Assembly: GCA_963779325.1 (NCBI GenBank)
Contig: CAVZXS010000025.1
Coordinates: forward strand, 1-64,000
Length of the DNA stretch: 64,000 nt
Source: CAVZXS01 sp963779325
Lineage (GTDB): Bacteria > Bacteroidota > Bacteroidia > Chitinophagales > Chitinophagaceae
Reading direction: 5' to 3'
Made by a program: the position numbers and the translations under genes. Under the pieces are notes generated by a model. That model was not told the origin of the DNA and searched no databases. It was given only the letters and a program-made list of their open reading frames with translations. Numbering within the stretch: position 1 is the stretch's first letter; the number at the start of each line of letters is the position of its first letter. Below are positions 34,412 to 43,340 of this stretch, piece by piece.

Positions 34412-34442
34412 AAAAAATAATTGATATTTGAAGTAATCTTTG

Positions 34443-34474
34443 TAAATATAACTTCTGCAGGCAGGCCTTTCCAA
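34443..34474 (-). promoter_or_regulatory. Candidate promoter of the 847-aa gene
   Basis: On the minus strand TTGG (34471-34474) and TATATTTA (34443-34450) are separated by 20 nt, close to the -33/-7 layout of Bacteroidota promoters (the last base of TAnnTTTG is A here). Transcription would start about 25 nt before the ATG at 34411. Confidence 0.45.
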
Positions 34475-34492
34475 TCCCCCTTTAGGGGGATT
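34473..34492 (-). terminator. Hairpin between the LuxR-type gene and the 847-aa gene
   Basis: A perfect 8-bp stem AATCCCCC/GGGGGATT with a TTTA loop. The run of T that follows is on the plus strand, so on the minus strand it is a hairpin without a good U-tract. It could end the regulator transcript or act as a leader element. Confidence 0.4.
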
Positions 34493-34507
34493 TTCTTTTT
34501 GAATGAA

Positions 34508-34954
34508 TTATTTTTCGAAAAAAGTTTGATGATAGTAATTAATAAGAGCTGCGGTATTTTTAGCTCCTGTTTTTTCGAGAATATGTTTGCGGTGAGATTT
34601 TACCGTTTCGTAGCAGATAAATAGTTTTACAGCTATTTCATTATTTGTTAACCCCTGCATTATTAATCCTAAAATTTCTATTTCACGAATACTTAACTTT
34701 TGATTGTTAATTTCAAAATGAGCTGATATTTTCTTTTTAATAAGAAAAACTGCTGCCTGAAGGTCGTTAACTTCCATACTGATTTTTATCTCAAAAGATT
34801 TACCAACACTCCTGGTAACGGCCAATAACTCCCCGATTTTTATTAATAATTTTTTTTCTGACTCTGCATTCCAGTCTTCGGCCTCAAAAAATTTAATTTC
34901 CTGAACGCTTTTACTAATAACGCTAATCACTTCTATGCATAGGCTCGCAGGCAT
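34508..34954 (-). CDS. LuxR/GerE-type transcriptional regulator
   Basis: A 148-aa protein with a C-terminal LuxR helix-turn-helix (LSIREIEILGLIMQGLTNNE followed by IAVKLFICYETVKSHRKHIL). The N-terminal 80 residues are not a recognisable receiver domain and lack the usual phosphorylatable Asp context. It is the first gene of the minus-strand locus and reads into the 847-aa gene 96 nt downstream, so it is the best candidate for its local regulator. The signal is unknown. Confidence 0.8.
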   Translation of the reverse strand: MPASLCIEVISVISKSVQEIKFFEAEDWNAESEKKLLIKIGELLAVTRSVGKSFEIKISMEVNDLQAAVFLIKKKISAHFEINNQKLSIREIEILGLIMQGLTNNEIAVKLFICYETVKSHRKHILEKTGAKNTAALINYYHQTFFEK

Positions 34955-35359
34955 TGGAATTGAGATAAGGTGTTAATGGTTTGAGTACAGAGTTGAACTA
35001 CAAGGCGAGAATATTTAATGGGGTAATTAAAGGTATCTCGTTTTCCTATTCGCAGCAATACCACTTTTGTGGTATTTTTTTAAATACCTGTGTAAAGGAA
35101 TAAAAGCAGGCCCTATCAAGCAGTATCAATTCATAAAAAGCGGAAAGCTTTTTCAAAGTAATAAGATAATTGTTTTAGTCTCGCCCGGAAGCTCCACCCA
35201 ATCTTACCTGCCGCTACGGTCAAGTATTGTACAATGACGCCCGATAAAACTTTAATTCGGCATAATATCCCTCCCGCTGTCAATCTGACAAAATTCAAAT
35301 CTTTGGAACAACTGTTGCTATCTTGCGGCTGTTTATAACACATAAATTCATTTATATAT
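34955..35359 (+). other. Gene-free region between the effector locus and htpG
   Basis: About 400 nt with no credible gene. It holds a terminator-like hairpin: AATACCAC (35057-35064), TTTT loop, GTGGTATT (35069-35076) followed by TTTTT, oriented on the plus strand although no plus-strand gene precedes it. The htpG promoter must be in the right half but no clear element was found. Confidence 0.5.
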
Positions 35360-37246
35360 ATGGTACAGGAAAAAGGAACCATTTCCATCAACACGGAGAA
35401 TATCTTCCCCATTATTAAAAAATTTTTATACTCCGATCACGAAATCTTTTTACGGGAGCTTGTGAGCAATGCCGTAGATGCTTCGCAAAAAATGAAACGT
35501 CTCAGTTCGCTGGGGCATTACAGCAAAGAGACGGGCGAATTGAAAATAAAAGTAGCAGTAGATGCTGCTGCCAAAACGTTGACTATTTCTGATAACGGTA
35601 TTGGCATGACGGCCGAAGAAATAAAAAAGTACATTAACCAGGTAGCTTTTTCCGGCGCTACGGAGTTTATGGAAAAATTTAAAGAAGCTAAAGATGCCAA
35701 TGAAATCATCGGTCGTTTCGGATTGGGTTTTTATTCGGCGTTTATGGTAGCCGATAAAGTAGAAATTCAAACTCTTTCTTATGCGGATGGTGCTGAAGCT
35801 GCTTGCTGGACCTGCGATGGCAGTACTTCTTTTGAAATTACCGGCGGAAGCAGAACTGAAAGAGGAACTGATGTAATCCTTTATCTCAATGGTGAATCGG
35901 AAGAATTTTTGCTGGAACACCGCATAATGGAGATACTGAATAAATACGCAAAGTTCTTACCCGTGCCGGTACAGTTTGGTACTAAAACCGAATCGGTACC
36001 CGATGGCGAAGATGCGGAGGGCAAGCCAAAATATAAATCGGTTGAAGTTGATAATATCATCAATAATACTAATCCCATCTGGACTAAGGCCCCTGCGGAT
36101 TTGAAAGATGAAGATTATTTAGATTTTTACAGTGAGCTGTATCCTTTCTCCGAACCGCCCTTGTTCTGGATACATCTTAATGTTGATTACCCGTTTAATC
36201 TTACCGGTGTATTGTATTTCCCCAAACTGAAAAATGATTTTGAAGTACAAAAAAATAAAATCAAGCTTTTCAGCAGGCAGGTATTTATTACCGATGAGGT
36301 GAAAGATATTGTACCCGAATTTTTAATGCTGCTGCATGGGGTTATTGATTCGCCGGATATTCCGCTGAATGTAAGCCGCTCTTTTTTACAGGCCGACAGC
36401 AATGTAAAAAAAATCAACAGCTATATTTCCCGTAAGGTGGCTGATAAATTAGGTGAGTTGTTTAAAAAAGATAGAAAAGGATACGAAGAAAAATGGGGCG
36501 ATATCGGTTTGTTTGTAAAATACGGCGCTATCTCCGATGAAAAATTTTATGAAAAAGCAAAAGATTTTTTATTGCTTACCAATACCGGCAATGAACACTA
36601 TACATTGGAAGAATACAATAACAAGGTGAAAGAGTTACAAGCAGATAAAGACGGCAACTTGGTGTACCTGTATACATCCAATGCGGAACAGCAAGACAGT
36701 TATATACAGGCGGCCGCAAAGAAAAACTATGACGTATTGCTGATGAATTCTCCCATCGACACACATTTTATTCATCACCTGGAAATGAAATTGGAAAAGA
36801 CTTCATTGAAACGGGTGGATGCAGATGTGCCGGATAAATTGATAGTAAAAGAAGATGTACAAAAAAATTACTTAACGGAAGAAGATATCGCTAAACTGAA
36901 AGCCATTTTTGAAAAAGCTATCAATAACCCGGCTATGAAGATAGAAGTGGAAAGCCTGCGGGCTGATAATATGCCGGTAACCATTACTACGGAAGAATGG
37001 ATGCGGCGTATGAAAGATATGAGTAAACTCGGCGGCAGCGGTATGAATTTTTACGGCACCATGCCGGATACTTTTAAAGTAGCTATTAATGCCAATCATA
37101 AATTGATAGGCAAATTGTTGCTGGCAGATGACGAAAAGCAATCCGCCATAGCCAAACAGACTTTTGATTTGGCATTGCTGGCACAGGGTATGCTGAAAGG
37201 AGCTGATCTTACTGCATTTGTAGAACGTAGTGTGGAAGTGATTTAA
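35360..37246 (+). CDS. htpG: Molecular chaperone HtpG (Hsp90)
   Basis: A 628-aa Hsp90. The GHKL ATPase domain at the N-terminus shows LRELVSNAVDAS, SDNGIGMT and GRFGLGFYSAFMV. The middle domain includes the LYFPK/QVFITDEV region and NVSRSFLQ. The C-terminal dimerisation domain ends without the eukaryotic MEEVD. Length is normal. It is a single gene with its own terminator, acting as an ATP-dependent cytoplasmic chaperone; it has no evident link to its neighbours. Confidence 0.97.
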   Translation: MVQEKGTISINTENIFPIIKKFLYSDHEIFLRELVSNAVDASQKMKRLSSLGHYSKETGELKIKVAVDAAAKTLTISDNGIGMTAEEIKKYINQVAFSGATEFMEKFKEAKDANEIIGRFGLGFYSAFMVADKVEIQTLSYADGAEAACWTCDGSTSFEITGGSRTERGTDVILYLNGESEEFLLEHRIMEILNKYAKFLPVPVQFGTKTESVPDGEDAEGKPKYKSVEVDNIINNTNPIWTKAPADLKDEDYLDFYSELYPFSEPPLFWIHLNVDYPFNLTGVLYFPKLKNDFEVQKNKIKLFSRQVFITDEVKDIVPEFLMLLHGVIDSPDIPLNVSRSFLQADSNVKKINSYISRKVADKLGELFKKDRKGYEEKWGDIGLFVKYGAISDEKFYEKAKDFLLLTNTGNEHYTLEEYNNKVKELQADKDGNLVYLYTSNAEQQDSYIQAAAKKNYDVLLMNSPIDTHFIHHLEMKLEKTSLKRVDADVPDKLIVKEDVQKNYLTEEDIAKLKAIFEKAINNPAMKIEVESLRADNMPVTITTEEWMRRMKDMSKLGGSGMNFYGTMPDTFKVAINANHKLIGKLLLADDEKQSAIAKQTFDLALLAQGMLKGADLTAFVERSVEVI

Positions 37247-37261
37247 GGAGTACCATAAATA

Positions 37262-37308
37262 AAAACCGGAAAGACAATTATATTTTGTGTCTTTCCGGTT
37301 TTGTTTTT
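37262..37308 (+). terminator. Bidirectional terminator between htpG and the lacI-type gene
   Basis: A perfect 15-bp stem (37262-37276 with 37288-37302) and an 11-nt loop, with a T-tract on the plus strand and an A-tract before the left arm that becomes a T-tract on the minus strand. It serves both convergent genes. Confidence 0.88.
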
Positions 37309-37385
37309 TGACCAAAGGTACAGCGGTCGAGCGGGTTTTTAGAAGAGTTGGTATAACATCATGCATCAATTAGCTTCAGTTCAAT

Positions 37386-38399
37386 TTATTTATTTGTCGA
37401 ATCCCTTTTTATCAATTCAGATTTGATGATGATGTTTTCGTTTTGAATCAGCGTTCTTTTTTTATCCAGGTTTTTGAATAATACAGTAGCTGCCTGTGCG
37501 CCCATTTCAAACGCAGGCTGTGTAATAGTGGTAAGCGAAGGGTTTAACAGCGGTGCTGTACGCAAATTAGAAAAGCAGGTGACTTTTAATTCTTTTGGAA
37601 TCTTTACATTTAATTCTATGCATACATAATAAGTAGCCAGTGCTAATTTTTCAACTGAAGCAAAAATTGCGTCAGGCCGGGTTTTGCCTTGTAACAGCTT
37701 TTTAATTTTTGAAAAATTTGCTTTCTCATCACCATTGCATTTAATGATTTTGTCCGGCGACGAAGTAATATCATGCTTATTCAAAGCTTCCAAGTAGCCT
37801 TGTTTACGTTTGTTATCTATTGACAGGTTTTCAGAAACTGACAGATAAGCAATATCCCTGCAGCCATTTTGAATAAGGTGTTCAGTTGCAGTAAAGGCGC
37901 TGGCAAAATCATCGGTAATTACTTTCGCAGTTTCAATTTCATGACATATCCTGTCGAAAAAAACGATGGGAATACCCGAATGTATAAGTTCATTAAGATG
38001 TTCATAAGACTGAGTAGTACTTGCCAATGACATGATCACTCCATCAACTCTTCCATTTTGTAAATGTTTAAGTATTGCTTCCTCTTTAGCGCTGTTATCC
38101 ATGGTATTATAAATCAGGATGTGGTAATCTCTTTCCTGTGCTACAGATTCGGCGCCGCTGATAGCCTGTATAAAGAAATTGTTGGTCAGCTCGGGAACCA
38201 GCAAAGCAATGGTTTTAGTTTTGTGGTTTCTTAAGGCTCCTGCATACGGATTAGGGTTGTACCCCATTTCCTGTGCCAGTTGCAATACCTTTTTTTTAGT
38301 GTCCTCACTTATTTCATAACTGTTGCGAAGGGCTTTGGAAACAGTTGATACAGAAACATTCAAAGACTCGGATAAGTGCTTCAGGTTTACTTTTTGCAT
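37386..38399 (-). CDS. LacI-family transcriptional regulator of the glucuronide locus
   Basis: A 337-aa LacI/GalR protein. The N-terminal HTH is VNLKHLSESLNVSVSTVSKAL and the hinge is GYNPNPYAGAL. A periplasmic-binding-protein-like ligand domain follows (TKTIALLVPELTNNFF, PDAIFASVEKLA). It is divergent from the susC gene, with a LacI-type operator (38452-38468) between them, so it very probably represses the hexuronate locus and releases on binding a sugar acid intermediate. The ligand is not known. Confidence 0.93.
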   Translation of the reverse strand: MQKVNLKHLSESLNVSVSTVSKALRNSYEISEDTKKKVLQLAQEMGYNPNPYAGALRNHKTKTIALLVPELTNNFFIQAISGAESVAQERDYHILIYNTMDNSAKEEAILKHLQNGRVDGVIMSLASTTQSYEHLNELIHSGIPIVFFDRICHEIETAKVITDDFASAFTATEHLIQNGCRDIAYLSVSENLSIDNKRKQGYLEALNKHDITSSPDKIIKCNGDEKANFSKIKKLLQGKTRPDAIFASVEKLALATYYVCIELNVKIPKELKVTCFSNLRTAPLLNPSLTTITQPAFEMGAQAATVLFKNLDKKRTLIQNENIIIKSELIKRDSTNK

Positions 38400-38451
38400 A
38401 TAAAGCGTTTCTACAAAAGTGGCGAAAAAAAATAAAATTTACGAAAATTAT

Positions 38452-38468
38452 ACGAAAACGATTTCGCA
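38452..38468 (+). promoter_or_regulatory. LacI-type operator in the divergent intergenic region
   Basis: ACGAAAACGATTTCGCA contains the near-palindrome CGAAAAC/GATTTCG (one mismatch) centred on a CG step, the usual LacI/GalR half-site layout. It lies 53 bp before the lacI-type start and 71 bp before the susC ATG at 38539, and can control both. Confidence 0.75.
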
Positions 38469-38538
38469 AATAAATACGATAAAAAAGAGAGTTACAATGT
38501 TCCGCCATAGTAATTTGGCACTACTAAAATATTGCTGT

Positions 38539-41508
38539 ATGAAAAAAAACATGCCGGACTTACTCCGAAAAACCTTGCTTCCCGTCTTTCTTTTACTAAC
38601 ATTAGCAGCCAATGCACAGAACAAAACTGTAACCGGAACAGTGGTAAATAATGAAACGACTGAGCCGGTTGCCAATGTATCAGTAAAAGTAAAAGGCAGT
38701 GCTAAAGGAACCACTACTGATTCAAAAGGCGCTTTTTCGCTGAATGTTCCTGATAACTCAGTTTTGGAAATAAGCAGCGTTGGCTATAAACCTGAGGAAA
38801 TAGCCGCCGACTTTACTGTCCCTATGCAAATTAAATTGGCAGTAGCTAACCAAACGCTTACTGATGTTGTAGTGGTTGGTTATGGTACCCGCAAAAGGTC
38901 TGATGTTACCGGTTCGGTTTCATCTGTAGGTAAGGAACGCCTTTCACAATTACCGGTAACCAATGCACTGCAGGCTGTACAAGGCTCAGTAGCCGGTGTT
39001 ACTATTACACAGGGTTCATCGGTTCCGGGTTCTACACCAAGAGCACAGGTTAGAGGTGCCAACTCAATTAGTGCTTCTACTGATCCATTCGTAGTGGTGG
39101 ATGGTATTCCCTTTGCCGGTTCTTTTAATGATATTAACCCGGCCGATATTGCATCGATAGATATATTAAAAGATGTATCATCAGTGGCAATTTATGGAAC
39201 AAGAGGCGCCAATGGTGTAATACTTGTTACTACAAAAAGAGGAAGAACCGGCAAAGCATCTATTTCATACAATGCTTATACAGGTTTTGAAAATTTTGCA
39301 CATACGGTGGAACCAATGAGCCCTGCTCAGTACGTTCAAAAATTTGCGGATTGGAAAGTTCAGGCCGGTTCAACAAGTACAGCAATATTACCTAATGCTT
39401 TTGAACAGGCAAATAATGCAGCAGGCATTACAACAGACTGGATAGATAGAATACAGCAAAATGGTGTAATACAAAATCATACGTTGAGTGTGTCAGGCGG
39501 AAATAAAGATGTGAAATACTATTTGTCCGGTGATTACCTGAAGCAAAAAGGTGTAATACAAGGTTACCAATTTCAGAGGGCAAGTATTCGTTCAAACATT
39601 GATGCTGTCATCACCGACTATTTGAATGCGGGTATCAATTTATTTTTTAACTCGAATAACACCGATGGCGGAAGGGCAAGCTTAACAGCAGCTTCTCAAC
39701 TAAGCCCTTACGGCACCTTTACCAAAGCAGACGGCTCTTATGAAATATTCCCCATGTTTGGTGAATTACTTTATACGAATGCCATGCTGGGTCTTACCAC
39801 CCAAAGACATGAACGCAGTAAAAACATGAATGTAAATGCTTATGCCGAATTAAAGCCGGGTTTTGCAAAAGGGTTAAAATACAGAGCCAATGTAGGCTAT
39901 ACCTACCTGCCCACCATTTTCAGAAGATATGAAGGAAGACCTGCAGGTAACCTGATAGGCCTTGCTCAGGTGGATAATGGCGAAACGAAAAACTGGATTA
40001 TTGAAAATATACTCACCTATGAAAAAGGCTGGGGTAAGCACAGAGCCGATGTAACGGCGCTGTACAGTGCACAGGAAACAAAATTCTTTTCTGCATCCAC
40101 TACCGCAACAGGTTTTATAAACGATATACTTGATTTTAATAACCTGGCGGCTGCGGCTACCACTTCTGCCACTTCGCTTGCATTTAATACCAACCTGCTT
40201 TCGCAAATGTTGCGCCTTAATTATTCATTCGACAGCCGTTACCTGCTTACGGCCACAGCAAGAAGGGATGGTTATTCCGCATTTGGTTCCAATACCAATA
40301 AATATGGTTTGTTCCCGTCATTTGCAGTGGCGTGGAATATGAGCAACGAAGCATTTATGAAAAAAGTTGAATTTATCAATAACCTTAAGCTCAGGGTTTC
40401 TTACGGCTTATCAGGCAACCAGGGTGTAAACCCTGGCCAAACAATTTCAACCTTTGGTACAGTAAGACTCCCATATAATGGCCTTAGTACCGTAGGTGTT
40501 ATTGCCAATGTTCTTGGTAATAACAACCTTACATGGGAAAGTACCTATGGAACAAACTTAGGTATCGACTTTGCCATACTAAAAAATAAACTTACCGGCT
40601 CTATAGAATACTACAGCACCAAGACAAAAGAGCTGTTATTGTTCCGCTCTATACCGGTAATTACCGGTTTTACAAAAGTGTGGGACAACTTGGGCAAGTT
40701 GGCTAATAATGGCATAGAAATATCCCTGAAATCTCAAAACGTAAACCGCAAAAACTTTAGGTGGGAAACCGCTGTAAACTTTTCGTCCAATAAAAATAAA
40801 GTTATTGAACTGTACGGCGATGGAAAAGATGATGTAGGCAACGTATTGTTTATTGGTAAGCCCTTAGGTGTATTATATGATTACAAGCTGGAGGGTGTAT
40901 GGCAAACAGGTGAAAGCCCTGCCAACCAGGACCCCCTTGCAAAACCCGGCGACTTAAAATTTGCAGACATCAATGGCAGTAAAACAATTACACCGGAGGA
41001 CAGAACAATTATCGGGCAAACAACGCCAAAGTGGATTGGTGGATTGACCAATACTTTTCACTATAAAAATTTTCATTTAAATGTATTTATACAAACAGTA
41101 CAAGGCATTACCAAAAACAATCCTTTATTGGACTTCCGGGATTTAGGCGGACGCCAAAATTTACCGGCAGAACTTGGTTACTGGACAGCTTCAAAGTCAA
41201 ACGGTACCAGGCCATCGTTAACATATAATAATTCCAGGTTGTACGGTTATGCAGAGGATGCGAGCTTCACAAGACTAAAAGATGTTACACTCAGCTATGT
41301 ATTACCCAAAACATTTACTGATAAATTAAAAATCGGGGGAGCTACTTTTTACATGAGCGGAAGAAATCTTGCCACATGGACTAAATGGGTTGGTTGGGAT
41401 CCCGAAGAAGATTATAACAGGGCGCCTGCAGGTACAGCTGTTAACACCAATAACAGTTATCCGCTGGTACGTTCATTTATTTTCGGTGCAAACATCACTC
41501 TTCGTTAA
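38539..41508 (+). CDS. SusC/RagA-family TonB-linked outer membrane transporter
   Basis: A 989-aa TonB-dependent receptor. I use the ATG at 38539, which gives a proper signal peptide (MKKNMPDLLRKTLLPVFLLL to NAQ); the upstream frame to 38419 overlaps the operator. A carboxypeptidase-regulatory-like domain (about 25-110; VTGTVVNNETTEPVANVSV) is followed by a plug with VVVVGYGTRKRSDVTGSV and NAVQ-type SusC signatures. The beta-barrel closes at FIFGANITLR, ending in an aromatic/basic pattern typical of outer membrane proteins. It pairs with the SusD-like lipoprotein 20 nt downstream and would import oligosaccharides carrying glucuronic acid. Confidence 0.96.
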   Translation: MKKNMPDLLRKTLLPVFLLLTLAANAQNKTVTGTVVNNETTEPVANVSVKVKGSAKGTTTDSKGAFSLNVPDNSVLEISSVGYKPEEIAADFTVPMQIKLAVANQTLTDVVVVGYGTRKRSDVTGSVSSVGKERLSQLPVTNALQAVQGSVAGVTITQGSSVPGSTPRAQVRGANSISASTDPFVVVDGIPFAGSFNDINPADIASIDILKDVSSVAIYGTRGANGVILVTTKRGRTGKASISYNAYTGFENFAHTVEPMSPAQYVQKFADWKVQAGSTSTAILPNAFEQANNAAGITTDWIDRIQQNGVIQNHTLSVSGGNKDVKYYLSGDYLKQKGVIQGYQFQRASIRSNIDAVITDYLNAGINLFFNSNNTDGGRASLTAASQLSPYGTFTKADGSYEIFPMFGELLYTNAMLGLTTQRHERSKNMNVNAYAELKPGFAKGLKYRANVGYTYLPTIFRRYEGRPAGNLIGLAQVDNGETKNWIIENILTYEKGWGKHRADVTALYSAQETKFFSASTTATGFINDILDFNNLAAAATTSATSLAFNTNLLSQMLRLNYSFDSRYLLTATARRDGYSAFGSNTNKYGLFPSFAVAWNMSNEAFMKKVEFINNLKLRVSYGLSGNQGVNPGQTISTFGTVRLPYNGLSTVGVIANVLGNNNLTWESTYGTNLGIDFAILKNKLTGSIEYYSTKTKELLLFRSIPVITGFTKVWDNLGKLANNGIEISLKSQNVNRKNFRWETAVNFSSNKNKVIELYGDGKDDVGNVLFIGKPLGVLYDYKLEGVWQTGESPANQDPLAKPGDLKFADINGSKTITPEDRTIIGQTTPKWIGGLTNTFHYKNFHLNVFIQTVQGITKNNPLLDFRDLGGRQNLPAELGYWTASKSNGTRPSLTYNNSRLYGYAEDASFTRLKDVTLSYVLPKTFTDKLKIGGATFYMSGRNLATWTKWVGWDPEEDYNRAPAGTAVNTNNSYPLVRSFIFGANITLR

Positions 41509-41528
41509 TTTTTATAAATATTAATACA

Positions 41529-43169
41529 ATGAAAAAATATTTTATCGTACTTGTAATTGCTTTTACAGCAATTATATCGTGTAAAAAAAGTTTTCTGGAT
41601 GAAAAGGTATTCTCTAGTTTTACACCGGAAGCCCTGAATGATTCATTGGCATTCGAAGCGGCTATTGGCGGTATTCAAAGCCAGTATGCACTGTGGCACA
41701 CATTAGGAAACGACAATGTGAACTCACAAGGGTTTTTGTGTGCATGGCAAATGGGAACTGATGTAGCTTATAACAAAGCGGTTGCAGACCTGGACCCTTT
41801 TGCTATTCCATATACCAACTACGAAAATCTTACTTCTACCGACCCCGCCGTTTTGTTTGTTTGGAAATGGGCTTATAACCTTATCAACAATTGCAATAAT
41901 GTAATTGCAAAAGCAGATGCAGTGCCAATGAGCCAGGCAAATAAAAATTATATTAAAGCAGAAGCCGGCTTTTACAGGGCCGTTGCGTATAACACACTGG
42001 CTACATTATTTGGAGGAGTGCCTGTTGTAACAACCCCCCTAACAGGTCCTAAAACCGATTTTGTAAGGGCGCCGCTTGGCGAAGTAAATACCCTGATAAT
42101 CTCAGACCTCACATTTGCCAAAGCAAACTTGCCGGGTATTACGGGAGTGAAGTCTAACTCAAGAGGCAGAATGTTTGCCCGTCCTAATAAATTTATGGTA
42201 TCGCAATTGCTGGCAGAAACCTATTTAAGAACAGGACAGAATAATTTAGCAGAAGCTGAAGCCGACGCTGTAATTAATAGTGGTGATTTTAGTTTAATAG
42301 ATGCAAGATATGGTGTAAGAGCTTCGCAGCCCGGCGACGCTTTTTCTGATATGTTTATTTACGGCAACCAACGCCGCAACCAGGGCAACCGGGAAGCTTT
42401 ATGGGTATTGGAAATTGAGAACCCAAATACGGTAAATGGCGGCGCCGGCATGACAACTTCAGTAGTATTTCCCGGTTTTACTTTTGCCGCACCGCAGCAT
42501 CGCCGTGTTTGGGGCAATCGTTATCATCAGCAAGCAGGTATGTTACTTAGCGATTCGCTCGGCGGCCGGGGCATCAGCAGGATGGCAGTTACCTATTTTG
42601 TATTGAACAACTATGGCGCAGGCGATATGCGTAATTCTCAATACAATATAAAAAGAGATTATTGGTATAATAATCCTGCATCCCCTTTATTCGGGCAAAA
42701 GGTAAATCCCAATGCCGCAGGTGTGGATACTAATCGTTTTATTGTTCCTCAAATAACAAAATGGAATCAATATGACCCTAACGATGCTTTTGGATTTGCA
42801 ATGATAAAAGATATTATAGTGATGAGGTTAGGTGAAACTTATTTATTAAAAGCCGAAGCACAATTTAAACAAAGCAATACACTTGGTGCTGCCATCACTT
42901 TAAATGTATTAAGGGCAAGAGCCGGAGCCGCAGCTATATCTGCATCAGATGTTACATTGGATTTTATTTTAGATGAAAGGGCAAGAGAATTAATTGGTGA
43001 AGAAAACAGGAGAATGACATTAATGCGCACCGGCACATTGGTTAATCGTGTTGTTGGTCGCGGATTAAAAATTACAGGTCTTAGTAGTAAACATTTATTA
43101 CTCCCTGTTCCGAAATCTGAAATTGATTTAAATAAAGATGCTGCGCTGGAACAGAATCCGGGTTATTAA
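41529..43169 (+). CDS. SusD/RagB-family surface glycan-binding lipoprotein
   Basis: A 546-aa SusD-like protein with a lipoprotein signal (AFTAIISCKKSFL; Cys near residue 18). The N-terminal tetratricopeptide-like region includes KAEAGFYRAVAYNTLATLFGGVP and the C-terminal SusD domain ends LLPVPKSEIDLNKDAALEQNPGY, the classical family ending. It forms the lid of the SusC transporter at the cell surface. It is 20 nt downstream of susC. Confidence 0.96.
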   Translation: MKKYFIVLVIAFTAIISCKKSFLDEKVFSSFTPEALNDSLAFEAAIGGIQSQYALWHTLGNDNVNSQGFLCAWQMGTDVAYNKAVADLDPFAIPYTNYENLTSTDPAVLFVWKWAYNLINNCNNVIAKADAVPMSQANKNYIKAEAGFYRAVAYNTLATLFGGVPVVTTPLTGPKTDFVRAPLGEVNTLIISDLTFAKANLPGITGVKSNSRGRMFARPNKFMVSQLLAETYLRTGQNNLAEAEADAVINSGDFSLIDARYGVRASQPGDAFSDMFIYGNQRRNQGNREALWVLEIENPNTVNGGAGMTTSVVFPGFTFAAPQHRRVWGNRYHQQAGMLLSDSLGGRGISRMAVTYFVLNNYGAGDMRNSQYNIKRDYWYNNPASPLFGQKVNPNAAGVDTNRFIVPQITKWNQYDPNDAFGFAMIKDIIVMRLGETYLLKAEAQFKQSNTLGAAITLNVLRARAGAAAISASDVTLDFILDERARELIGEENRRMTLMRTGTLVNRVVGRGLKITGLSSKHLLLPVPKSEIDLNKDAALEQNPGY

Positions 43170-43258
43170 TTCACAAGTGAGATTCAGGGAGGCTGATAAT
43201 ACTATTGAGTCTCTCTGTTTGCTTCATCAACTATTCAAAATGAAATGAGCCATAATGA

Positions 43259-43296
43259 AATATTCATTTTTTATAAACCGAAATGAATATTTTATT
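43259..43296 (+). terminator. Hairpin between susD and the GH2 gene
   Basis: A perfect 11-bp inverted repeat AATATTCATTT (43259-43269) / AAATGAATATT (43281-43291) with an 11-nt loop, followed by TTATT. AT-rich, so probably a weak or partial terminator that adjusts downstream expression. Confidence 0.5.
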
Positions 43297-43340
43297 GCGG
43301 CGAATAACATGAGCCAAAAATTTCAAACTAAAATATACTA

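Noticed and set aside
35131..35412. 93-aa minus-strand frame upstream of htpG
   Set aside because: It overlaps the start of htpG and has no recognisable motif or neighbours on that strand.
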